A stretch of DNA of 64,000 nt from Morinoia aosen. Lineage: Eukaryota; Arthropoda; Malacostraca; Amphipoda; Talitridae. The position numbers and the translations under genes are program-made. The stretch covers positions 11,952,316-12,016,315 of the forward strand of contig CM059568.1 in NCBI GenBank assembly GCA_030386875.1, in the 5' to 3' direction. Positions within the stretch are counted from its first letter, which is position 1. Each line of letters begins with the position of its first letter. Below are positions 43,266-55,281 of the stretch, in pieces. The notes under the pieces are model-generated. The model saw nothing but the letters and a program-made list of their open reading frames with translations. It did no database searches and had not been told where the DNA came from.

Positions 43266-44925
43266 TAAACTAAGACACGTTCTTCGGAGGGCGTTTATTA
43301 TATCTTACTCTAATTATAATAAAATCAATTGAGACAGAAATAAATCACTTGAACGCAGCTCAAAGAATGGAAAGTCAATCATTCGATCTAAATAGCGCAC
43401 GTGCAACCGAAATTTAAGGACACTTAGACTTGATTATCAAAAGTACGTGCGGCTCGTGTGGTTTAACTGAGGGGGACTTTGAACTGCCGATTTCGCGTTA
43501 AAAATGTTACTGGAAAACCCATTATGAGGACCCATCAGCAGCACATCATGTCAGGACCCAATCAGGAGACGATTGATTCTTCTCCTTGGCTCGAGGGGAT
43601 AAAAGTCTGAAAGTAATAAACGCCCCGGTTCGCTCATAGTCCCGCCCTCACTGTTTTTTCTTCAAGGTATGTGCAGCCACTTATGTGATTGTAATAAACG
43701 GAGATAACAAGTCGGAGAGATTAAATGAGATACTCTTATGTTAATTAAGCCTCCCTACACTCACTCATATCCATTTTTTAGGTTAATACTTGAACTTGAA
43801 CTTGAAATTCCCTTTTAAGTCTTGGAGGGAATCCACTATGAAAAACCTTTCGATTTACGACAGTAACAATAGAACTTTCAATTGAGATCTGATAAAATAT
43901 TATTAAAGTCGACTTATTTGTCTTTAAACATCTAAGGAAAACCAACTCTTCTGAATTAACAGCGCAGCAAAAAATTCAATTCTTACCGAATAGAACAAGG
44001 GAGAAGGGTCAAGAATACTTCCCTCATTTTTGGAGTAACCTCGACAACGATCAACCTGTGGTTGATTCTTCCCTGTTATATTGTCATTTCACTTCGTATT
44101 TATAAAGCAAATAACGTCTGCTACGACTTTCACTTTCTGCAAGGGGAGCAACGTAAGTCATAGATCCTTATAGGGTGTCACGTTAAGAACCCAGGACCCG
44201 ATGATGAGAATCATATTGAAACCAGCGACACCTCGACATCTGTAAAGATTAAAAGTTACAGTTTATTAGCTAACGCGAAGTCTGCACTGAGCAACCACCG
44301 AAAACGTGCGTTCGTTCAGCCTATAATATCACTGCTGGTTAAAATTTCATAGCTCGTTGGTTACAAACTGAGCTTTTTTGAAAGGAGCGCTCCTACAATT
44401 TCACTTTTCCCAGTGGTTGCGTCCCTTTCTGCACGTACTTTGCATACAGATAATTGCGTCAAGAACTCCACCGCTACGCTTTTCACAGGCAGCTCTGCTC
44501 AAAAGTTTTAACTCGCACATCAGCTAATATTTCTGAATGCCAACGAGCCTGTTACAGTAGCTCAAGTCAACCCAGTACCTAGGCTTACTCTACTCAGAAC
44601 TGTGTCCTGGCGCTGGGAACGATCTTTGCAAGACCTATTCTCCCCCCTGATTTGTAGCATGTTGCAAACATTCCGGAGTAATTGTCATGTTTTGGCATTC
44701 CCACTTATATCATAACTCCCATAAACTCTCATTCCTGCTCCTGGATTTTGATATTCGGTCACTCTAGAAAAGTCTAGTTGAAGTTAAGAAAAGTCAGAAG
44801 ATTTGATGAACACTACATTGGCCTAATATACGGATGAGTACTAGGTTAATCATTTTGACCGCAAGCAAAAATAGAACTACTATTTAGCCGATGATATGAT
44901 GCATTATAGAGCTGGGTTCAAGGAT
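43266..44925. other. no gene recognised
   Basis: Moderately AT-rich sequence without recognisable coding content or defined repeats. Confidence 0.5.
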
Positions 44926-44928
44926 CCA

Positions 44929-45190
44929 AGGATGCTTTATTTCCAATGAAGCCTGATACATATTACTTTGTACATTGGTTTTCAAATGCCGTATAACTAA
45001 CAACAGGACGCCTTGACGCTTTCCCCCCGTAAAGACCGGTACCCGTTTCAGACACCTCGGTAGAGTGGGGTATTGTGCCTTGAACTTTTTCCCCTATGCC
45101 CAATGGAGAAAATTGCCACCCAGAGCCGGGATTCGAGCGCTCGATGCCTTCACGGAAGGGCAGGTCCTCAAACCACATGGCTATTCAACC
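44929..45190 (-). mobile_element. tRNA-derived SINE, copy 2
   Basis: Minus strand. The head has TAGCCATGTGGTTTGAGGA (A-box-like) and GCTCGAATCCCGG (B-box-like). The body is shared with the other copies (GGTACCGG..., CCACTCTACC) and the tail is ATTGGAAATAAAGCATCC. It belongs with the copy at 53118-53376 rather than the two near-identical ones. Confidence 0.8.
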
Positions 45191-45640
45191 TTCATGCATG
45201 TTGATGAACAGAAATCATAAGTTGGCTTAATGCTACAATGAAGTTTATTTGTGAGATGAGGTTCCAGGAAACATGTTTTCATAAAAATTTAGTGACTAGT
45301 AGCTTATTCATTTTCAAGAAATCGTAGAAGAGGGGCAACGTTTTTCTAAAAGTTTTGCATGAGGTATTCGGTTATTCATGTTGAAGCCGTTTACTATTTT
45401 TGATAGTATTTAAATCAGTTGAGCTAAACAAAAACGGATGCATAAATATTAAAAGTGATTTTATTTCAATTGGGTTGTCACATATGTAGCAGTAGCTACA
45501 AAAGTGTGTAAAATTATAAATTCCCCATTCGCACTTAAATAGCATAACTATTAGCATCAAAAATCTTACTCTAAATTATTATTAATAATTTTCTACTTAT
45601 AATTAGTAATCCTTGAAGTTTTTGTGTAAATGCATGAGAG
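45191..45640. other. no gene recognised
   Basis: AT-rich; nothing supported. Confidence 0.5.
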
Positions 45641-45649
45641 AGAAAATAA

Positions 45650-46250
45650 CACTCGCAATACTCGAGAGAGAAGCCTCTAGAGTGGCAACACTGCGCGGTG
45701 ACGCGTTCTCTTTCAAAACTCACTCTCACATTGGCGTCTCTCTAGCTTGGTGTTACAGCATCTCTCATGAGTAAATCTGTGTTGGAAAATAATCGTGTTC
45801 CTTCTTCGTGTTCAGTTTGAGTATAAATTGTGACAGTGCTGTGGTTTAAATACGTAGTTATGCGTAGAAGTTGTGATGTAGCATGGTTCATTCAGAGTGA
45901 TATCTCAACATGACTTAGCGTGAATTTTGCACGCCACGTGCAGTTCGTGTGCCAATAATTTATATTAGATATTCAACTACGTCCTTTCCCTTACTACAAA
46001 AGTATACACTTGCAGCGGTCATATTGATATTGAAATTCGTCCATAAAATACTCGTGAGAGAGCACGACAGAACTGCCGGCGTCTTTGTTGCCGGTGTCTT
46101 TGTTTTTCCAAAATGGCGGAGCATAAACTGCCGTCTCGTGTCATTACTCTGTGATTCAAATGGCACTATATGCGTGTGGAATAATATTTATTTTCACAAC
46201 ATACTTGCAGTGTTTTTCTTAAATGTGTTTGACGTGTAAGTAATTAGGAA
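45650..46250 (+). promoter_or_regulatory. possible promoter and 5' exon, weak
   Basis: A locally less AT-rich patch with clustered CG dinucleotides and CTCGAGAGAGAA/TCTCTC motifs. It has a TTCAGTTTG initiator-like site near 45812 and an ATG in good context at 46112 (AAAATGGCGG) followed by only 12 further codons before a stop. It could be a 5' exon or promoter of an unrecognised or distant gene. No splice junction can be fixed. Confidence 0.2.
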
Positions 46251-46479
46251 TGCCTTTTATTAATTTCGTACGGATTATAGAGTACGAAGATTATTCATGT
46301 ATATGCCTGCTAAAGTTTTAGTTTTTTTTATATTTCATTACTTCATAAATCTTGCGCTAAATCGCACTTATTTTCAATATAAATCAGTATTATCCCCTTA
46401 CCAAAAACTCTTAAATTTCATGCCTTTGCATTTAAAGCAAGAGCAGTTGTACAAGAGTTTCTAAATTGATTCTATCCTA

Positions 46480-47300
46480 CTTTTGAGCTTGACAAAAGAG
46501 AGAACAATTAAATTAACTCGTGTCGAATCTGTAGGATTTCTCAGAGTTTCTCCGTTGTGGGAATTTATCATTTACGGTGTAGGGATTGTCAGTGGTGGAA
46601 TTTTTTCCTTGATGTCTCTCCTGGAACATCTCATCCAGCGTTTTCGACTCTTGCAGAACTTCAACGACATCGCCAAACGCCACCACACTCACTCCCTGGG
46701 CCTGAGAGATCTCATTTACAATCTATTCCCTTTGCAATTCATATGGGTTATTTTTGAAGCTAGTAAGCCTAAGATTTCACTCCCAGGCTAGCTAAACTAC
46801 CTGCTTCGACTACGATAACTATCTTGTCCAGCTTGGGATTAATAAAGCTGATACCTTAAAGTGACACCACCAACGTCACGGGTCTTTCAAAGGCTTATAC
46901 TACTAGTTAGTCTAAATTGGGCTTATATAAATTCCACAAAACACACACTCATTCATATCCTGCCGACGCCATCGCTCGCCGAACTTCACCATCGATCACA
47001 GGACCTCGCCGGCACGGAGTGCCCACCTAGACAAGCTCTTCCAGTCAAGCTCAATAGCCAGTCCTCCCTGGCGTTCCTCCAATATATACCGAGCTGAGTC
47101 CTGTTTTGTCGTCATTATCCCTTTCTTGTAATTTCACGAACACTGTCGAGCAATGATTACGTTAGGACGGTAACAACGAGATCTTGTTTTAAATCATACC
47201 ACGTCCAACGTAACACATATCACATCATATGATGCAAACGACTAATGCCAGAACGCATTAGTAGTTACCCTCCGTCGTGCGGGCACTCATGGTCGAGTGA
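46480..47300. other. unassigned, locally GC-richer patch
   Basis: Contains short frames, one with CRDC followed by FSTLAELQRHRQ, which recalls a C2H2 finger of a retroelement but lacks the rest of a protein. Probably old transposon sequence. Confidence 0.25.
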
Positions 47301-48500
47301 GAAATTATGGTAAGTTCTTAATTTCCCAAAAGGTTGAAAGAACGGGCTTGCATTGGAGAGTTCCAAGCCATCTGCCTTTCCCCGTGAATTACTAGCTTTT
47401 TAACCATTAGGCCAAAGTGACCATAGTAATTCAAATGAATAAGTCCAACGAGAAGATCACCTATCACATGTGAGTAATAATGCTCATATCCCTAAACTTC
47501 GAAATAAATTATTGCTTCAAAAGAGGAAGCACCTAAAAAATAATTGCTCTGCATGTTTCATACGATACTCTCATTTGACCATTGCTGTTATAACTTAGCC
47601 CATTTGTTCAGGTACGAGTTCAAATTTGATAGAATCCCTTTTTTGATGACGCCCTTCGGAGAGTTCCTTAAATTTAAAATGTTATTTTGAGACAAATCAT
47701 GTTTATCATTATGCAGAATCCTTGTTGACATATCTTCGAAAAATAATTAAATATTCATCTCGTGCATATATGATAGTGAAATTTTAGAATATTCATCGCA
47801 TGTATATGTCGAATTTTAAATCAAATTGCTTCACAAACAATTCTTTGGACAAATTATATTTTTTAAAACATTTGAAATCACTGAGAGTTACTTATACACA
47901 ATTTCGAAATTTTAGGATACTAATCAAAGTATCGGAAACCTTTTTCTCGTGATATATAGATGATAACAACCTTTGTTTATATTACCCGTCTATTCTCCGT
48001 CTGAATTTAAGAGTTCATTCTGAAGCAAGGCGTTCGCGACGTGATGAATTGTTATTGTTGTTATTGTGAGCTGATATTATAGTTACATTGTATTATAGTT
48101 TCTACAATATAATGCGAAGGTTAGTAAAAAATATGATTGTGTTTGCTACGAATATCTGCACAGAATTACTAAAGCTGAAATATCTTGTACACACACTAAA
48201 AAAAGTAATGCTTAATAGGCCAGTCAATGGGACCAAACTTTTATGATCTAAATTTCAAAACACTTATAATCTAAATTTGAAAACTCTTATAATCTATTAA
48301 TTAAATATAAATAAACTAGAATCATTCTAAATTTTTCTTGAAAACCATGACTTTGTTTCAAATATTTTAGTTTTAAAATGGTCTAATTTAATCTTTTAAA
48401 AAGATTCAAATCTGTTTTGATATGTTCATATGCATAAAATTATAGAAAATGGTTAAGTATTAGTTGTTTTTATCTTTTTAATAGTGTTTTTATCAAATTA
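47301..48500. other. no gene recognised
   Basis: Strongly AT-rich sequence with no coding content. Confidence 0.5.
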
Positions 48501-49705
48501 AAAGTATTGGTAAATGCTTATGATAGGACACTAATCAATTTTCATATATTTGTTGCTTGTATAGTTAATGGTAATGAGATCCTATAAACTATCCTTTATA
48601 AAAAGTATTTAACAAGTTAAAACGGTAATGGAACGTAACATAACTAATCTAACCTAGCCCAACCTAACCTAAGATAACCAAACATCATCTAATGCAACAT
48701 AACATAACCTAACACTCTTTTGAAAGCATCAGAGCTGTCAGAACAAAGATTCTGTAGGAATCTCCCTTCAATTTTCTGCTTGAAAGACTAAAAATGTGGT
48801 AATTATCAACTGCCATAACTAGGGTAATTCATCAAATATCGAACTGAACTGATTATCGAACAACTTTGAAAATATGCGCGTAATAAATTTCGTAAGCATC
48901 CAAACTTGCACAGTGCCGGTGATCTTACATCTAAAACTCCTATTTTAGTGATAAGAACTCATTTCTGTGAGCTGCAAACTTCTACCAGCTGTTGCGAACA
49001 CATTTTCTGTATGACTCTTACAAATTGGTCATATTTTTTTACTTGAAAAATCTTACGCACCTCGGGAAAATTGCGACGGTTTAACTGTTGTTGTGCCAAC
49101 GTCAACCTCCCGTCATAACTAGAGAGTAGTGTTGTCAAATGATGTTCTGTTGCTGTATTTTTTTCTTTCCCGCTAAAAACTTGATAATTATTCCATGTTT
49201 GACATTCAGTTCCTATTTCATGTCAGTATTAAATACTGAACAAAGGTGTTCGAATCAAAATTCCTTAAAAATCATGAATTTATGCCTCGAACAAGGCTTT
49301 TCAATTCTTAATTCTTTTAAATAACTGAATCCATCTATTGAACGCCTGTTTCATTTCCTTAAAATATTGTATTAACGCTTGATAATAACAATGAATAGTT
49401 GAAGATGGCGACCAATCAGCTGCTGGTGTTCCAAGGCCCTCAAGATCATCAATGATTCGTCTGGCTACATTTACTGATGATCAATCCCTTGCCAAGAAAA
49501 TTGATGCAAGCATCAATAATAATTCATTGACTCTACTCCAAAAAAGGTCATACAGGTTGATGATCACAATGATGGTTCAACAAGCACTGCAAATGAAACA
49601 TCGACATCATATTCAAATTTTGATAACTCTCCATTCAAATGCTTCCTGAAAATAAGCAATGAGACAGTCATTTTAAACAAACAAACAAAACAAACATTGG
49701 CATTT

Positions 49706-49968
49706 TTGGGATGCTTTATTTCCAATCAAGCCTGATACAAATGATCTTAAGCATTGGTTTTTCAAATGTCTTATAACTAACACTATATATAGGACACCAT
49801 GACGGTTCCCCCGTAAAGTCGGTACCCATTTCCGACACCTGGGTCGAGTGGGGTATTGTGCTTGAGCTTTCTCTTATACCCAACGGGGAAAATCGCAGCG
49901 CCAGCGCCGGGATACGAACCCGCGACTCCAACATACAAGTCCGATCCCTTAACCGCTGTGCCACCGCG
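49706..49968 (-). mobile_element. tRNA-derived SINE, copy 3
   Basis: Nearly identical to copy 1, with the same A and B boxes (B box at 49910-49920) and the same 3' end TTGGAAATAAAGCATCCC. The high similarity of copies 1 and 3 suggests recent activity. Confidence 0.85.
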
Positions 49969-49995
49969 AGCACTTCCAAGAAAATTCAGTGCACC

Positions 49996-50040
49996 AAAGA
50001 AAAAAAGAATGAAAGAAAAACGTTTATTTTCCAAGTGGCC
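49996..50040 (-). mobile_element. LINE 3'-tail fragment
   Basis: Minus strand TTGGAAAATAAACGTTTTTC then TTTCATTC matches the LINE 3' terminus. It is severely 5'-truncated. Three degenerate ~32-bp units (AGACAAACCATACGTGGCGT pattern) follow at 50059-50150. Confidence 0.65.
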
Positions 50041-50150
50041 ACATGAGGTGTACAAATAGATAGACCATACGAGGCATATTAATGGACAAAATATACGAGG
50101 CGTACTAATAGACAAACCATACGTGGCGTGCTAATAGTCTAACAAAAGTT

Positions 50151-53100
50151 CCATACGAAGAGAACTAAATTGACAAACCATCCTGTTTGAATCAAAATTC
50201 TTGTTCGATTCATGTTCGATATTGATGAAATTATGTTACTAAAGAATTTGATTTTTAGAACAATAAATACATTTCAATAATCTACGTTGTCTTTCAAGCG
50301 ACATCACAGAACAAGAAAGCAACTGTTCAAGCATAACCTTGAGGCCCCCAAGAGTTATTCAGAGCAAAAGTTACCGATTTATGAAGGTTGTTTCTAGACA
50401 CACTTGGTTTCTGTTCGATATTTGATGAATTACCCTAGTTGAATATTCATTTTCAAAAGAAAGTGCATAGGCCTAGAAAAGAAGTTGTTTATTTTTATCT
50501 CATTAACATTTATAAGCAAAAAATTAGAAAATTGATTAGTGTCCTATGGTAAACAAATACTTAATTATTTTTACAGACTACTCATATTTTTAATTTTAAC
50601 AAGATCTTAAAAACAGTCCATGATATTCTTTAAATTTTATTATAAAATATTGTTGGGAAATTTACAGAGACCAATTCAAAATAGAAGGTAGGGTAAATGT
50701 AAAGGACTTGACCATAATTGATATTCGAATTTTCGATGCCTTAATACAGGGAAGAATTTCAGGGAACATTTTTATGCCTGGACACAATGGCAAATTGGAA
50801 CTTGATGTAGCAATCCAAAGAATTTTTGTGAACTATTTTGAAGTACCTTATAATCAAAATCGGCACCATAAACTGGAACAAATATAACTTAAAATTAGTT
50901 TATAAAAGGTTTCATCATAAAAATAACCGTTATTATATGCATTTTTCCTTTTATACATAAAAGAATAAACGTAGACTGGATCGAGTGATACGAGCGTCGC
51001 ACACCTCCTTAGACCATGTTTTGAAATGAACTGCGTCTGCGAGACCGCGCTGGTGAACGAATGCGTTGCAAGGAATCGTCATTCATCGTATTAAAAGACA
51101 TTTTTATACCATATATCTTGCTTTAAATGGCCTTCAAGATATTTCATTGTAAAAAGAAAACTTTCAGCTTTAGGATAAGGTAAATTTTTTAGTCAAAAAC
51201 TCCTTCAGAGTAATAGTTATTCATTATTGTTCCCTGTGAACGAGACGGGGAAAAATACCTTAATGCTATTCTTACGAGAATGATTCGCTATTCGGCCTTG
51301 TACGAGACACAAATTGAGCTCGTTCATGATAAATGAACTTCCGAGAGTTCCATTTGCTCCGGAGCGCTGTTCCTTCCGCGCCGCAGCTACCCTATAGCAG
51401 CTTTATGCATGGTAGAGTATATTTGCTGTTGAATAATTATATGGTTATTCCATTTTTCCTTTAGAGTTTGTAAATATTCACATATTATTTCGGTTTGTCT
51501 TAGAGTAAGTTGTATGATACTCTTTATAAATTTCGTTTTAATTAATCACGTCATGGAGTTAAAGAAAACCAATTTCTGCCAACCAATTTGGTGGCTTAAA
51601 ATCAAATATTAAGCATTAGGGCTATAAAATGTAATGTGAGCAAAGCTTGACATTTGAAATGACAGTGGGTGTCATGAACAGGTATTTGGGAAATTTGGGA
51701 ATGATTTTCTTTTGTTGTTTGTTAATGCAATTAACGGTTTTTAAGTATAAAATACACAAAGACAATTTTGTAAATTAATAAAATCCACCTCACAGATAAT
51801 TTCAACATTGATATATGTGATTCATTGTAAATTTATTAGTTATTTGATATCTAATGAAATTACTCTACCGAAGTTTTTACTGGATACTTCCCGATGAAGT
51901 TAGATGACATAAGAAAAGAAGAAAACCCTTTCATTTCCAAAAATTGTGATATATGAGATGCTTTATTTCAAACATATTGGGGTTTAAAGATTTCCTAATA
52001 TAAAACGTCCTCAATTGAACTCATAACAATTTCATATATAATAAAATTTTGAATCACAATCATCGTTAAACAAAATATTTAACATGACACTAGTGTTCAG
52101 TAATGCCAGTTGATACATGTAAGATACGATAACATATTTCAAAATTCAATTTTGAATGTTCTACAAAAATTTCCTAAATTACAGTTTTTTGTTCTTGTTC
52201 AATGCCAGAGGAGAAAAATTGTTTGAAAAAATACAATTAATGACTCTAAACATGTTTCGCAATTTGTGGAGACATTGAGTGTTCCATTTACAATAGCAAC
52301 CAGTGCTTTGATATTTAAGTGACCACTGACCAACCCATCCACAGTCATTGCTCTGACGCTAATTATTTATAAATTGTCATTAAAATTTTGAAGGTTGAAA
52401 AGTGTGGGTGCGCTGAAGCGTTTCTACTCACCTTTATTCTGATTCGGTGAGTTTGCCAATTGTAGTTTTTTTACCTCTTTTATTCGTAAGTAACCAATGT
52501 TTTAAGAAGATATTCGGCAGAATGTGCAGCAGTTGTGTAACTAGTTTGAAGATTTGTAGTCTTTATATAAGTAAATACACATGCCGGTGTATTGCCTAAC
52601 GTTCTGAGGACCACAAAATTATTATTCATTATTATTATTATTTTACCGGTTACTTACGCAATACAGATGAGGTTTTGCTTGCTAGTTATTTCTATTCCTG
52701 TGAAATATTTTAACAAGATTTGAATGAAATATCACGTAAAGGGCCTGTTAGAAAAACACGCAACTAACTCATTATTGTCAGTCGTAGTAGCTTGAGTTAC
52801 ATCAAAACAGCGCTTCATCGTAAGAAAATTAATTTTAGAGATATATTTTCCATGCTTTCTCTATAGTTTTTCTTTGCTATGAGAAGATTAACTGTGCATA
52901 TGAATTTGATTTTAAAAAAGGTAATTTTTGACGTTTGGTCATCAAGAAGCTCTTGTAAGTAACAGCTTAAATGTTAATAACACAGTATCATTTTTTTAAA
53001 ATAAATGCATATATTTTCAAATTTTGTTGTGTTTCACACAACGAAGAGAGAAAGCTCAGAACTTTTGAAGGATTCGTCCGGATTTGCGAGAAAAAAATAA
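50151..53100. other. no gene; one inverted dispersed repeat
   Basis: Bases 50693-50748 (GTAAATGTAAAGGACTTGAC onward) recur inverted at 55141-55196 beside the foldback element there. The rest is AT-rich and unassigned. Confidence 0.5.
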
Positions 53101-53117
53101 ATAATGAAGGCATCTAC

Positions 53118-53376
53118 GGATGCTTTATTTCCAATTTCAAGCCTGATACATATCACCTTGTACATTGGATTTTCAAATGCCTTATAACTAACGCCAGGAC
53201 GCCATGACGCTTTCCCCCGGTCAAGGCCGGTACCCATTTCAGACACCTGGGTAGAGTGGGGTATTGTGCTTGGAATTTTTCCCCTATACCCAACAGAGAA
53301 AATCGCCACCAGCGCAGGAACTTCAAACCCGCGTTTCCCGCACGGCGGGCAGGGCCTATTGACACACGGCTAGGAC
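53118..53376 (-). mobile_element. tRNA-derived SINE, copy 4
   Basis: Minus strand. A-box-like TAGCCGTGTGTCAATAGG and B-box-like GGGTTTGAAGTTCC lie in the head, with the shared body and the AATTGGAAATAAAGCATCC tail. All four SINE copies in the window lie on the minus strand. Confidence 0.8.
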
Positions 53377-53770
53377 AAGCAAAGACAAAGTTGTACAGTG
53401 CACGAAAAGCACGAGTAATCGAAGAGTTGAGATTCTATCATTATCAGTGCTTTGCTGGTCTCTCTTCGTTGTAAGATGTTTTTATTTTCCAGAACATTGT
53501 GTTGAAGCTCATAGAACTCAAATGATTGATATTGCCGAAGAAAGATTAAAAATTTTGAGTATTACGTAAATTAATTTTGAGACTAATTTAGACAAGCACA
53601 ATAATTTAACCAAGTGCACGGAGGTTAAAAACATTATTTAAAAAAAATATGGTTTCTACGGAGGTTTACAATATGGTATTACCAAACATCGTAATAATGA
53701 GAAAGAATATCAACAAAATGGATGCAAAATAGCTATTTATTGCTTCAGCAGCTAGCTTATGCTAGCAACA
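53377..53770. other. no gene recognised
   Basis: AT-rich; nothing supported. Confidence 0.5.
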
Positions 53771-53849
53771 TTTTAAAAACCAATGATGGTACTTTTCAAC
53801 CATCGCTATTGGAAATAAAATGTTTTTCTTTTCTTGTTTTCTTTTTTGA
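53771..53849 (+). mobile_element. LINE 3'-tail fragment
   Basis: AAAAACCAATGATGGTAC, then ATTGGAAATAAAATG, then TTTTTCTTTTCTTG. It retains one arm of the 3' hairpin fully and the other with changes. A very short 5'-truncated insertion. Confidence 0.8.
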
Positions 53850-53859
53850 GTAGTGAAAT

Positions 53860-54345
53860 TATTTCACTACGTGTTTTGTATCTTGCGGGTAGTGCTGTGC
53901 GGTACGTAGCGGTCCATACTGCAACCGCAGGTTAAGCCATTCGGATTTTGGAAGCCAAAGTTAACGTTGGCACGACTGTTGCGTTAAGACCTTCATGCAG
54001 TGCACTTGACTACGAGCAGGCTAAATTAGGCTTCTTGCCTGACGCTTGTGTGAGTCTCTATCATGGTACCATGGTCTCTATACCGTGCTTGGGTAATCCT
54101 GCGCCCTTTTTTCCCATTGTAATTTAGGTGTTTTTGCGGAGTGTTTAGTTGGCAGAAGAACTACGATCTCGTGTAGAGAGACGGCTCTCGCAAGACACGT
54201 CCTGAGATTATATGTGTTATGCTATTATACCTGCCATGTTTTAAATACATTGTTACTTGTCCATCCCGCACCTTACCCTAGTGTCTGGGCCTAGCTATTT
54301 AGCCTGAATAGCTAACCCTTGCCTGGTCGGCATCCTGACAGATCG
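53860..54345 (+). mobile_element. possible LTR and primer-binding-site fragment
   Basis: Sequence ending in CATCCTGACA is followed by GATCGGCGTCCTAGTGGTGA, which looks like the start of a retrotransposon leader (G-G-C-G-T-C-C-x-x-G-T-G). AATACATTG upstream could be the polyadenylation region. No second LTR and no gag/pol was found. A solo or truncated LTR is the best guess. Confidence 0.3.
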
Positions 54346-54720
54346 GCGTCCTAGTGGTGAGACAATTAGCAGGCTAGTTTCACTCCAGTGACTCCACTTA
54401 TATTACTTCAAAACTTAACTGAATTCAATACTTCAAAACTTAACTGAATTCAATACTTGAAAACTTTCAGGAATATCCAAACATTCACTTCTATGTACCT
54501 GGTAGCCTTATAAATTATCCAATGATATTAAAATAACAACTATTGATATTTGAAGAACTTCTAAGGTTTTTAATGAAATGAACTATTCTTCATGAACAAA
54601 TTTTGAAATTTTTCAAAACCAAATAGATACGTGAGAAAGTAAACTATTTTAACGTTTGATCAAAAAATTTTTGAACTTTTTTCTAATTTATGTCCTGCAA
54701 TTCTGAAATTAGACCCTGCC

Positions 54721-55141
54721 TTAATAATGTTAATCACATGAAAATAAACAAGTTTTCTTCAATGCACTTTCCGGCGTAAACGAGTATTTTAAAAGTTATG
54801 GCATTAAATGAGTTACCGTAACTCCAGTGTTTGAGGCGGGGAAAAATATACCGCACGGTCCGACGTGAAAGTAAACAGGCGTTCCCGCGCGCCAACCAAG
54901 CCGACGAAGAGCAAACCCCCTATTACAAACGTAAAGAGGTCGGGTCGTGAAGGGTAGCAACAGTTCTTTTAGTGAAAATTATAAAACTAAAAGAACTGTG
55001 GCTACTCTTTACGTTTGTAATAGGGTGATGCACTATGGAGTTCCGGTAACTCATTTAACGCCATAACTTTTAAAATACTCATTTCCGCCGGAAAGTGCAT
55101 TGAAGAAAACTTGTTTATTTTCATGTGATTAACATTATTAA
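54721..55141. mobile_element. foldback element with a nested MITE
   Basis: Arms of about 110 bases (54721-54835 and 55036-55141) are inverted copies, for example AATGTTAATCACATGAAAAT and its complement. The loop holds a shorter element at 54916-55025 with ends CCCCCTATTACAAACGTAAA and TTTACGTTTGTAATAGGG, the same family as 57427-57692. Confidence 0.8.
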
Positions 55142-55281
55142 GGCATCGAAAATTCGAATATCAATTATGGTCAAGTCCTTTACATTTACCGAAGGTAGTA
55201 TTTAATTTGATATAAATCTTTTAAATAGCCCCTTGCAATGATCATAACTTCATGAATAACTTAAGTTAAGAAAATATCTTA

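Larger units (their letters stand above)
48524..50552. mobile_element. probable foldback/DNA element with inverted flanking repeats
   Basis: ATAGGACACTAATCAATTTTC near 48524 recurs inverted near 50525-50550. AACTAGGGTAATTCATCAAA at about 48819-48838 recurs inverted near 50420-50440. Between them are a SINE (49706-49968) and a LINE tail (49996-50040). An AACCTAACCTAA-rich stretch lies at about 48650-48710. The outer limits are uncertain. Confidence 0.5.

Noticed and set aside
42298..43273. Several long open frames on both strands in the 23-bp array (HPYPCSVC, YGCTQNKD repeats)
   Set aside because: They follow from the periodicity of the array. A 23-bp unit cycles through all three frames and encodes the same words in each.
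46483..46791. 102-codon frame as a gene
   Set aside because: No recognisable domain in any frame. One alternative frame has a partial C2H2-like pattern, but nothing extends it.
48650..48710. AACCTAACC-rich stretch as telomeric repeat
   Set aside because: Irregular and short, within an internal AT-rich region. It does not form a true TTAGG array.
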